NCBI GenBank assembly: GCA_003990745.1
Contig: RBNI01003169.1
Coordinates: 1 to 16,496, forward strand
Direction of reading: 5' to 3'
From: Jimgerdemannia flammicorona
Lineage: Eukaryota > Mucoromycota > Endogonomycetes > Endogonales > Endogonaceae
DNA: 16,496 nucleotides
A model generated the notes under the pieces. It was not told the DNA's origin. It ran no database searches and saw nothing but the letters and a program-made list of their open reading frames with translations. The position numbers were made by a program, and so were the translations under genes. Positions 1-7,775 of the stretch are shown here, piece by piece; the first letter of the stretch is position 1, and each line of letters begins with the position of its first letter.

Positions 1-1877
1 TTAGTCTAACTTAGAAACTCTCAAAGAACAACTAGTAGATCTATCAAATAAAGGTCTCATATAACTATCAAAATTACTATATAGTATATCAATTCTCTTT
101 ATTCACAAAAAGAATGAAAGTCTTTACATTATCATATATTGGGCACTAAGTTCTCTAAGTATATCAGATTCTCTTCAAGGTATATCTCTTAGACCAACTA
201 TAAGTTTCTTATAAGCAAGTTCTATTGGAGTGCCTTTCCAAAATCTTATAGTCCTCAAACTTCTTATCTTTAAACTGTTCTATTATCTCTTAGATTTACT
301 TATATGGAATTGAGTAGAGAACTGAAACTTTTATACTCTTAAGTAGTTGAGTACATGAATGCTTGAGTGTTTTAATACTGACTTTATTTCAAAAAAAAAT
401 GAGAGGGATATTTATACAGAATGTAATTCAATAGTTGCTAAGATATAAAGCTAAATATAAAATCCAATAATCAAATAAGATATTTGAACATAGGAAACTT
501 TGGTTATAAGTACAAATTCAAGTACTCATATAATTAATTGTACAAAATCAGAATGTTAGAATAATTTCTGACAGTTATATAAGATCAGAATACCAGAATA
601 TTTGAGTATTCAAACAAATAGTTATATAAACAAATTAGAGTAGAATGTTTGGCTTCATCTTCATTACTATCATTAAGGCTAGAGATTAAGAACAGGATGT
701 CTTCAAAGGAAATAAGGTCAGCAAATATTTCTGTTTGTTTTACATGTTTTGCACAGGTTGATTAGTAGGATAACATCATCACTAGTAATATTATTATATT
801 CAGTAGCAGTGGCAAGAAGATCAGGGGCTCTCTAATCTATAATGTTTTTCTCTATAAAGTAGGGGACAAAGGTGGGATCTTGAGAGGATCTGACCTGGAT
901 ACTGGAGCCTTAGAATACTGTGACCAATCCTAGTAGAAATTGATCTAGATTATCCTGGAGAATGGAATTCCAGAACTCTTCTACCTTATCACTTTTGAGA
1001 GTGATAGTAGATTGGACTTCTGTAGCTACTATGGCCTCCAGTACATCTATGCAGCAGGCTGACAATTTCTTGAAGTCTGAGACTCTGGTATACTCCAAGT
1101 TGGGAATTGACCAAGGTATATGTCTGAAGACCTGATGAATCTTTTTGGCTACTCTCAATTTATATATATCTATAGAGATGGTATCTTGTATCTCTTAGAG
1201 ACTGACCTGAGGGAATTCCCAGCAGAGGAGGTTTTTTATTTTGTATTCTTGCCATATATAGAAGTATTTGATAGTAGTAGTGATCCTTGTCTCTATTTTA
1301 CAGCAGTAGAGGGTAAAGTAGTAAGGATCATCAATATCCAGATTGAGGCTAAGAATCCTTCTGGTGTGATTTCTCATAGCTCTTCTGATGTCTTAGAATA
1401 TCCTTTTTTAGACTGAGAAGCCTTAGTAGTTCCTGGACCTTGAAGTTTGGTGAGCAGCAGACATTTTGTTTATAGTGAGTCTTTTGAACTATTTTAGGAT
1501 TTTGTGAAACTTATTTGAGTTACTACTACTGTGGTTTCTTGGTCCTTCTTTTATATTCTTTGAGATGTCTATCTTACAATCATCATGACTTATGATTTGT
1601 TATCATTACTCATCTTGTAACCTGGGTGAGTTATGCCATATGATCTTCTTGTGCTCTGATCTGATAACTTATAAGAAAAGGCTGTCTCCTGTAATAATAT
1701 TATTATTCTGAGATCACTGTTACATTTTCTTCCTAAATAAGAATCTTCTCTTGAATATTCTTATTCATTGGTTCAGTCTGAAAATTTTCTGATCTCATAA
1801 CCTCTGACAGGGGGTCAAAAAGTGGTGTTTATAGACTAATATCTTTCTTATATATTTTGATATAATAGTGAAGAATA
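1..1877. other. AT-rich flank, no recognisable gene
   Basis: This stretch is AT-rich, and by eye I found no CG dinucleotide in it, as in the gypsy relic at the other end of the window. That composition suggests old, heavily mutated transposon DNA. No long open frame, tRNA, rRNA or recognisable domain was found. One minus-strand frame (910-1377, listed separately) is open apart from one stop but has no family assignment. The gypsy 3' LTR might be expected here, but I found no repeat shared with the right end of the window that would define it. Confidence 0.5.
910..1377 (-). pseudogene. Unrecognised degenerate reading frame
   Basis: On the minus strand, 156 codons stay in one frame with a single internal stop near 1195. 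The second half (910-1158) reads like a soluble helical protein, including KLSACCIDVLEAIVATEV and KSDKVEEFWNSI. I do not recognise the family. The frame lies in CpG-free transposon-like DNA, downstream in the minus sense of the possible gypsy pol end, so a Gag-like or other retroelement fragment is possible. A forward frame of 98 codons (1120-1416) overlaps it, and neither has decisive support. A chance open frame in AT-rich DNA remains an alternative. Confidence 0.2.
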
Positions 1878-1895
1878 GCTCTATTTATATAGAGC
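1878..1895. repeat. Short palindrome around a TATA-like core
   Basis: GCTCTAT and ATAGAGC form a perfect 7-bp inverted repeat separated by TTAT. On the minus strand the core reads CTATATAAATAG, a good TATA-box-like string. A gypsy 3' LTR promoter is conceivable, because this lies just downstream of the possible pol end, but LTR borders were not found. Confidence 0.3.
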
Positions 1896-1929
1896 AAGGG
1901 CCTGATTCTGATCTTGACCAATCAGTTGA

Positions 1930-2166
1930 TAGTTTGAACTCCTTGGGCTTTGAAAGTCTCACAGATGAGTAGTTACTAGTATTGTATCCTTTAGAGAATA
2001 GTCCAAACAGATTACCTACTAGTTACATAATATACTATTATGATTTACAGACTAGAATCTCATGGGTGGTCATTATATTTTACTTCTCTTATATTGATTT
2101 ATAGTACTTCTTGAGTCTATTCCTGTATACTATAGTAGGCAGTATGGTCCCTGAGAGTTTTCTAAG
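1930..2166 (-). pseudogene. Possible C-terminal end of Ty3/gypsy integrase, with chromodomain-like trace
   Basis: Immediately outside the copia LTR, 2089-2166 on the minus strand reads 25 codons ending in a stop, including LPTIVYRNRLKKYY. This resembles the last integrase segment of Ty3/gypsy pols, where a basic NRLKPY-like motif is common. Further on, in another frame, VICLDYSLKDTILVTTHL (1962-2015) recalls the chromodomain core (KW-x-GY...TWEP...NL) with its tryptophans lost. Both resemblances are weak and the frame is broken. If right, this is the far end of the gypsy pol whose integrase start lies at 12325, with the integrase middle missing. CpG absence matches the right-hand gypsy relic. 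Confidence 0.3.
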
Positions 2167-2319
2167 TATTGTGGAATGTGGACTGTGGAGAGAGAAGCAA
2201 ACTGTTTATTGCTAATTCTTACGTGCTTTTACACGTCACAATTAGTGACGTTTACATGATGATATAGTCAAGGAAGGCTGCGCCACTATATATCGAGTTG
2301 TAACCTACATATTTCAATA
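2167..2319 (-). repeat. 3' LTR of copia element B
   Basis: The 153-bp LTR is bounded by TATTG (2167-2171) and CAATA (2315-2319), inverted copies of each other. The outermost bases are TA...TA rather than the usual TG...CA. It pairs with the LTR at 12172-12324 through shared variants. CG dinucleotides in the segment near 2220-2250 are partly converted to TG or CA. Confidence 0.92.
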
Positions 2320-2330
2320 CTCCCGCTCAA
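2320..2330 (-). other. Polypurine tract of element B
   Basis: On the minus strand the sequence directly before the 3' LTR is TTGAGCGGGAG. The purine run GAGCGGGAG abutting the LTR is where plus-strand DNA synthesis is primed in LTR retrotransposons. Element A has the equivalent GAGCGGAAG at 2837-2845. Confidence 0.65.
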
Positions 2331-2616
2331 CGAGATATGCAAATTCCCAAACTGCAATACTAAGCTATAACTACTGCAAATCTTGCTATAGTATTCAGAC
2401 CGCTATCTAGAAACCGAAAAACATTCGAATTGCCTGCTTAATACTTGAAAAATAGGTTGAAAAATAGAGATGTGAACATTCGTAGATGAGCAATATTGGT
2501 AGAAATCTGCAATGTAGCAATAGGGAAAAGAAATGCATTGAATATGAAATAGATTTCGAAATTGATCCCCCAAAATACTTCCGTATAGCTCACTATTGTT
2601 GCTGTTTTTTTTTTTA
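2331..2616 (-). other. 3' untranslated region of element B
   Basis: This stretch lies between the pol stop (2617-2619) and the polypurine tract and closely resembles 2847-3124 of element A. A short minus-strand frame overlaps the pol end here in both copies (2438-2665 and 2955-3176, 75 and 73 codons), as does a forward frame. The copies are recent duplicates, so shared openness is weak evidence of coding. Confidence 0.6.
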
Positions 2617-2682
2617 TTACTGGTGTATAGTTTTCGCTGCCGTAACTCCTATTCCCTTTACGCATAAGTCAAACTTTGCCTT
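2617..2682 (-). pseudogene. C-terminal end of B pol, separated by element A
   Basis: These are the last codons of B's polyprotein, reading KAKFDLCVKG and ending TIHQ before the TAA at 2617-2619. Element A has the same ending (LPKAKFDLCVKG...). The reading frame joins that of 7776-8072 exactly across the insertion once one copy of the 5-bp duplication is discounted. This shows that the segment is B's own tail and not a duplicated piece of A. Confidence 0.85.
2678..2682. repeat. Target site duplication of element A, left copy
   Basis: GCCTT directly precedes A's left LTR terminus (TGTTG at 2683). The same five bases follow A's right LTR at 7771-7775. Five bp is the usual duplication length for Ty1/copia integrases. 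Confidence 0.9.
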
Positions 2683-2836
2683 TGTTGTGGAATGTGGAAG
2701 TTTGGAGAGAGAAGCAAAGTATTTATTGCTAATTCTTACGCGCTTTTACACATTGCCATTAGTGACGTTTACATGATGACATAGTCAAGGAAGGCTGCGC
2801 CACCATATATCGAGTTGTAACCTACATATTTCAATA
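2683..2836 (-). repeat. 3' LTR of copia element A
   Basis: The 154-bp LTR is bounded by TGTTG (2683-2687) and CAATA (2832-2836). It keeps the canonical G at its outer end, where the other three LTRs have TATTG. It differs from its partner at 7617-7770 by about six transitions, all explicable as CG becoming TG or CA. Confidence 0.93.
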
Positions 2837-2847
2837 CTTCCGCTCAA
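2837..2847 (-). other. Polypurine tract of element A
   Basis: On the minus strand TTGAGCGGAAG directly precedes the 3' LTR. Position and purine content match a plus-strand primer, and B has GAGCGGGAG at the same place. Confidence 0.65.
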
Positions 2848-3124
2848 CGAGATATGCAAATACCCAAACTGCAATACTAAGCTATAACCACTGCAAATCT
2901 CGCTGTAATGTTCAGACGGCTATCTAGAAACCGAAAAACATTCGAATTGCCTGCTTAAAGCTCGAAAAATAGGTTGAAAAGTAGAGATGTGAACATTCGT
3001 AGATGAGCAATATTGGTAGAAATCTGCAATGTAGTGATAGGGAAAAGAAATGCATTGAATATGAAATAGATTTCGAAATTGATCCGCTGAAATACTTCCG
3101 TATAGCTCACTATTGTTGCTGTTT
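2848..3124 (-). other. 3' untranslated region of element A
   Basis: About 280 bp lie between the pol stop TAA (3125-3127) and the purine tract. The stretch is colinear with 2331-2616 of B. No domain is recognisable. Confidence 0.6.
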
Positions 3125-5008
3125 TTATTGCTGGTGTATAGTTTTCGCCACCATAACTCCCATTCCCTTTACGCATAAGTCAAACTTTGCCTTTGGAAGG
3201 GCTTTAGTCAATGAATCTGCCGTCATATATTCTGTTGGGGTGTATTCAAGGTGTATAGTGCCATTTTCCATGTATTCATGTATGAAATTATGCTGTATGT
3301 CAATGTGTTTCGTTCTGGCATGATGTATAGGGTTCTTTGCCAAAGCAATCGTTGATTGGTTATCTTGCTGGAGTAGCGTAGAGTGCCGTTGCTCATATCC
3401 CAGCTCCTTTAACAGTTCTTGAAGCCAGATAGCCTCCTTTGTTGCCGTTGACAATACTTGATATTCCGCTTATGTAGAGAATATTGCCACTGAAGGTTGC
3501 TTATACGTTTGCCACGAAATGGCTCCATTGTTTACTTTAAAGATGTATCTAGTCGTAGACCTTCTGTCATCTAAGTCGCCGGCCCAATTGGCGTCACAAG
3601 AACCGAATAGGCATATAGTACTCCCGCTTTGCCCATTATCACCGCCTAAACTGAGCATATAGTCCACGGTTCCTTTGATGTATCTGAAAATTCGCTTGAT
3701 TGCTGTCCAATGGCTATTGTCGTAGTATGAAGAATACTGTGCCGCTTTGTTTACTGCAAAAGGGATATCAGGTCTCGTCCCTTGCATAAGATACATGAGG
3801 GATCCTATGGCTTGTCGATAGGGGATGTCGTTTCCCTCAGACATGGTATCAGACTTCTTTAGTTTCATGAATATTTCCATAGGTATCCTGACTGGTTTGC
3901 ATTCACTCATCCCGAATTGCTCGAGAATATTTCGAATGTATGTGGCTTGCATTAGGTGTATAGCGCGCTCGCGCCTGTTACGTGTAATCGATATTCCAAG
4001 GAGATAGAACGCTTCGCCTAAGTCCATCATTTTGAATTCCTGGCATAGTGTAGCCTTTACGTCATTGATTTCACTTGCTGTTCCAACTAAAATAATATCG
4101 TCAACCCAAATTCCCAGGTATACCGTTCCTGAGGATGTATGTCGGGTATATATGCATGGATCAGCTTCACAACGCTTGAATCTGTTGTCTAGGAGATATC
4201 CATCGATCTTTCGATTCCACAACCTTGCCGCTTGCTTGATTCCGTAGAGCCCTTTGCGTAATTTACATATGAGCTCGTTTCCATCATTGTTATATAGTTC
4301 GTATCCTTGTGGTTGAAGAATGTATAACTCCATGTCTACGTCACCGTTCAAGAACACTGTCTTTACGTCCATTTGGTGTATTTCGTAGTTGTACTTGGCT
4401 CCAATCGCAAGAAGTATTCTAAGCGAAGTCAACTTAAATACCGGGGAAAATGTCTCGTCGTAGTCTACGCCGTAGCCTTGCAAGTACCCCTTTGCTACAA
4501 ATCGAGCCTTATACCGTTCTATGTTGCCGTTAGCCTTATGCTTGATCTTGTAGACCCACTTCGATCCTATAGCTTGTCGTTCTGCTGGAAGGCTTACTAG
4601 ATCCCAAGTGTTGTTTTCGATGAGCGAACTGTACTCTTCGTCCATAGCCCTTCTCCACTCCTTCTTATCGTTCGAATGAATGACTTCGTCGTAGTGTGCT
4701 GGCTCACCGGTCGTTGCTATGTAAGCACATTCGCAGGCATAGTTCACGTGATGTTGTTTGCGACGAGATGACTTGGGTGGGTTCCAGTAATTTCCCAGAT
4801 CCGCTTGGATTTCATTATCCATCCCAGATTTGCGCTTCTTCTTACCCTTCGGAAAGGTATCCTCTTCGTCATCCTCATCCGTAATTTCCATTATCCTTGG
4901 TTCTTGCAACTTTATTTCCATTTGAATGGGTTGCGTTTTTGCTGGTGTAGGTCCCAAGGATGTCTTTGGCGTAGTCTTCGGTGACGTTCCGGGTGTAGAT
5001 GTTGTTGG
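3125..5008 (-). pseudogene. Element A pol: integrase C-terminus, reverse transcriptase and RNase H
   Basis: The main open part (3470-4957, 495 codons) starts with the integrase tail, including an acidic run and the basic stretch PKGKKKRKSG (about 4820-4850), a likely nuclear localisation signal. The copia-type RT (RVT_2) follows: KWVYKIKHKANGNIERYKAR, then QMDVKTVFLNGDV with the first catalytic Asp, GLYGIKQAARLWNR, and the VDD catalytic pair at 4097-4105. RNase H begins at DANWAGDLDDRRST, then crosses a TAA at 3470-3472 (a CAA in the homologous B copy), and ends with TATKEAIWLQEL, DNQSTIALAKNPIHHARTKH and a stop at 3125. The RT catalytic residues are intact. One internal stop separates most of RNase H. 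Confidence 0.93.
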
Positions 5009-5992
5009 CTATACCGTCGAATTCACTGTCAGATTCACCATTGGATTCGAGATAGGAATTTTCACGTAAATTTCCTGCTTAGTCTCTTTGAACTGTATAT
5101 CACGTGAAATGATCATACGTCGTTTCTGCAGGTTCCAAAGTCTGTATCCCGCTCCATCGTATCCAAGGAATATATGCTTATCTGCCTTAGGTTCGAACTT
5201 GCCTCGGTTGCCACCTTTGTCCAGAACATATGCCTTGCTTCCGAATATGCGTAAGTGTGAAATGTCAGGCTTGGATCCACTCCATAATTCCTCAGGGGTA
5301 AGATTGCTGTCGTTCCTGGATTGCTTGCTGGGATCCTTGCTTAGAGCTTGAGAGAAACAATGATTTCGAATATATGCCGCCATATTCACCGCTTCTGCCC
5401 AAAAAGGACTTCGGTAAGCCGGCCGTATTCATCATTGTTCTAGTCATTTCCACTACCATTCGATTGAATCATTCCACCACGCCGTTTTGCTGAGGTGTAT
5501 AAGGGGCTGTCATAGAGTGCTGTATACCGTTCTTCTTCAAGAAGTGTCTGAAACCTTTGTTGATGTATTCTTTGCCATTATCTGAGTGTAGGGTTCGTAT
5601 TCTACATCCCGTCTCGTTCTCCACGGCTGTCTTGAATTCCTGGAATTTGTCGAATGCCTCGTTTTTCCCTGCAATAAAATATATATGGACTTTGCGTGTA
5701 TAATCATCAATGAATGTAATAAAATACTTCTTCCCAGAGTGTGATGCCGTTCGTATGGGGCCACAAATATCCGTATAAATCAAATCGAGAATGCCGGCCG
5801 CTCACTTCATTCGTTCCTGAAAAGGTTGTCGGGAAGCCTTGTTTGCCGCGCATCCATCACAAAAGAAATCCGGTGGCGTATAGTCCGGTAAACCATACAC
5901 AGACTTACTCCTTACCATCCGTTCGAGACTCGTTTTACCGATATGTCCTAAGCGTTCATGCATTATATGCCAGAAATCCTCTCCTATCGTAG
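5009..5992 (-). pseudogene. Element A integrase (broken)
   Basis: The zinc-binding N-terminus shows HERLGH (5943-5960) and CDGC (5850-5861), the HHCC pattern. The core has all three catalytic acids: Asp in IYTDICGP (5769-5771), Asp in LHSDNGKEY (5580-5582) and Glu in QNGVVE (5472-5474). The frame is interrupted by TGA at 5802-5804 and TGA at 5469-5471, both probably CGA originally because B or the ancestral reading has CGA there. It is also shifted by an extra A in a five-A run at 5401-5405, where B has four. TAG at 5009-5011 replaces a CAG kept in B. The integrase joins reverse-transcribed cDNA into the genome, and the GCCTT duplication here is its footprint. Confidence 0.92.
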
Positions 5993-6686
5993 TTGCAGAA
6001 TATGCGGATGTAGCGCCACTCGGCATGCTGTTGATTGCGTATAGATTCCCCTTTTTCGATGCGTACATTAACTCATTATTGTTCTTCAGATTGATTATTG
6101 TTATACCGTTCGGGCGTATATTTACTCCTCTGTCCCCACGAGCCATCATCCGGCCTATCGAGAAGAGGTTCTTGCCTATATCTGGAACGTATAATACATC
6201 CACAAAGGTGCCTGAAGGTTCATCAATGTTTCCATGTAGATGTATGCCTATGTTGCCTTTCTCTTGAACATAAATGACATTATTGTTACCTAGCTTGATA
6301 GGTATGGGATACTTGAACTTCTCGTACGTAGAGAACCACTCCCGGTGAGCCATCATATGCTGTGTTGTGCCCGAATCCATGAGCCAGACCTCTTCGCTAC
6401 ATGCATAAGCACTGTTCGGCGTATAGCTTACATTTGCGCTGGCGCCGACGTTGACGTCACCATTTTTCGCTGTCTGAAAAGTGTTTTGTTGACCAGGATT
6501 TGTAGATGTCAAACTGGTGGAATTGCATCTGCAACTGGCATTAGTGGAACTGGCGGTTGGTTCCGAATTTCCTCCTATTTCAATGGTTTCTGCATATGGA
6601 TAGGTCACCGCTTCTGCGAAGAATAGACCTCCGCCATCGCTGTTTTTGTTGTTGGCGTCCACCGTGTTTGCCTGCCATTGTCCTTA
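5993..6686 (-). pseudogene. Element A protease region
   Basis: The frame continues from Gag after a TAA at 6684-6686. A low-complexity linker rich in Ser, Thr and Asn is followed by EEVWLMDSGTTQHM, the copia aspartic protease active site with DSG at 6369-6377. VDVLYVPDIGKNLFSIGRM follows, the conserved distal part of the protease and start of the gag-pre-integrase segment. The enzyme releases the mature proteins from the Gag-Pol polyprotein. The active-site triplet is intact here, unlike in B, where it is DLG. Confidence 0.9.
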
Positions 6687-7550
6687 CTGTTGGTCACCTT
6701 TTTCCTTCTTCTTGTGGTTGCAGTCCTGCTCACGATGTCCATGCTTATTACAGTAAAAGCATTTACCGTCGAATTTCTCGCATTGCTGGCCTCGACCTTT
6801 GTTCGGCTTGCCTTTGCCTCATCCACGTATTCTGCTGTAGAATGCTTTCTCGTTGTATTCCTCGTTGGCATTGTTGCTGCTTAGCCATGTTTCCTCATTT
6901 AAAAGGCTTGTGATGATGTGCTTATAATCTGATAATCTGCCAGATTCCCTCATAGCAGCGACAACCACATTGTATGCTTCGGGAAGGCCTCGTATAAGAG
7001 CCAGGACCTTGTCTTCATCCTTGATGATGTCTGCCAGCATAGATGTAAGGGAATTCACTTGATTCGCCAGCTCGTCGACTTGATTGGCATAGTCCCGGAT
7101 GCTCTCCTTGGACTTAATTCGAAGATTGAATAGTTGCGCCTTTAAGTGGAATCTGTTTGATGCGGATGCCTGTTGATGGTGATTGTGTAAAATCTCCCAG
7201 GCTTCATTTGCCATCGTAGCATTGATTACCAGCTTCATTTGCGTGTTCGAAAGGGTGAACATAATCTCCCTTAGCGCTTTGTGATCTTTCGCGGCGTCAT
7301 ATGTCATTACTTGCACCTGTGGCTTCCAGTAGTCCTCCAAACCGCATTCTTCAAGGAGATTCTTCATATGATACGCCCATATGGCGTAGTCCTTACCGTC
7401 AAAGACAGGAATCGTCCTCTTTACTGTTGACGTTGGCGCTACTGCTGGAATGTTCATCGTCATGGAAGCGAAACCCGTTCCGGCTGTGTTTGTGTTTGTG
7501 TTACCAGGACTTGGCGGCGCGCTGCTAGCACTGCTTGAACTAGTAGCCAT
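6687..7550 (-). pseudogene. Element A Gag with CCHC zinc knuckle (internal stop)
   Basis: The start is ATG at 7548-7550, soon after the primer site. The N-terminus (MATSSSSASSAPP) is low-complexity. A copia Gag body follows, with IPVFDGKDYAIWAYHMKNLL, NEAWEIL and IRDYANQVDELANQV (UBN2-type Gag). TGA at 6819-6821 stops the frame, and the same frame then runs 44 codons with a knuckle CFYCNKHGHREQDC (6720-6761; C-x2-C-x4-H-x4-C) before the TAA at 6684. B has the same TGA in the same codon, so it may have been inherited rather than acquired twice. The basic run around the stop (RG...GKGKPNKGRG) is typical of a nucleic-acid-binding tail. Gag coats the RNA in the virus-like particle. Confidence 0.92.
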
Positions 7551-7603
7551 TGTATAGCGTAGTGTAGCATATGTGTAAGAGGGGTGAATTATAGCTGCTA
7601 AGC

Positions 7604-7616
7604 GGGGCTCATAACC
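7604..7616 (-). other. Primer binding site of element A (half initiator tRNA-Met)
   Basis: On the minus strand, directly after the 5' LTR terminus CAATA, the sequence is GGTTATGAGCCCC. Its complement GGGGCTCATAACC matches the anticodon stem-loop of initiator tRNA-Met (CAT anticodon), not the tRNA 3' end. Priming by a cleaved tRNA half is established for Drosophila copia and some fungal copia elements. The leader to the ATG is about 50 nt. A carries about 10 extra bases (gtagtgtagc, near 7555-7570) absent from B. Confidence 0.85.
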
Positions 7617-7770
7617 TATTGTGGAATGTGGAAGTTTGGAGAGAGAAGCAAAGTATTTATTGCTAATTCTTATGCACTTTTACGCATCACCATTAGTGAC
7701 GTTTACATGATGACATAGTCAAGGAAGGCTGCGCCACCATATATCGAGTTGTAACCTACATATTTCAATA
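7617..7770 (-). repeat. 5' LTR of copia element A
   Basis: The 154-bp LTR is bounded by TATTG (7617-7621) and CAATA (7766-7770), and abuts the primer site on one side and the GCCTT duplication on the other. A TGACGT core (CRE/ATF-like, in TAGTGACGTTTA) keeps its CG here and in the three other LTRs. An A/T-rich GCAATAAATACTT on the minus strand could serve as promoter or processing signal. Confidence 0.93.
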
Positions 7771-7775
7771 GCCTT
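7771..7775. repeat. Target site duplication of element A, right copy
   Basis: GCCTT directly follows A's right LTR end, matching 2678-2682. It falls in B's pol frame near the RNase H end (codons for Lys-Ala). Confidence 0.9.

Larger units (their letters stand above)
2683..7770 (-). mobile_element. Ty1/copia retrotransposon A, nested in B
   Basis: This structurally complete copia element of 5088 bp lies on the minus strand. Its 5' LTR is at 7617-7770, its 3' LTR at 2683-2836, and GCCTT flanks both ends. The internal order is primer site, Gag, protease, integrase, RT, RNase H, 3' UTR and purine tract. The domain order (integrase before RT) defines Ty1/copia. The coding frame is broken by TGA (6819), TAA (6684), TGA (5802), TGA (5469), a one-base insertion at 5401-5405, TAG (5009) and TAA (3470). 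It could no longer make its own proteins, though it could perhaps have been mobilised in trans. It is the younger of the two copies by LTR divergence. Confidence 0.95.

Noticed and set aside
1..700. Gypsy LTR pair between the left end and 16099-16496
   Set aside because: No shared sequence between the two ends beyond AT-richness.
2438..3176. Paired 75- and 73-codon minus frames in the copia 3' tails
   Set aside because: They overlap the pol end in another frame. The two copies are recent duplicates, so similarity does not show selection, and no domain is visible.
2167..3190. Tandem duplication of a copia 3' tail plus LTR
   Set aside because: The repeat of tail and LTR is explained by A sitting in B: matching GCCTT duplication, frame continuity from 7776 to 2677, and LTR pairing.
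6605..6871. 88-codon minus-strand frame over the Gag-protease junction
   Set aside because: It is out of frame with the zinc knuckle and protease, which lie in the 7550-6662 frame.
3825..6913. Forward-strand frames opposite copia pol (for example 6557-6913, 4373-4600)
   Set aside because: Each lies opposite a recognised minus-strand domain and has no motif of its own.
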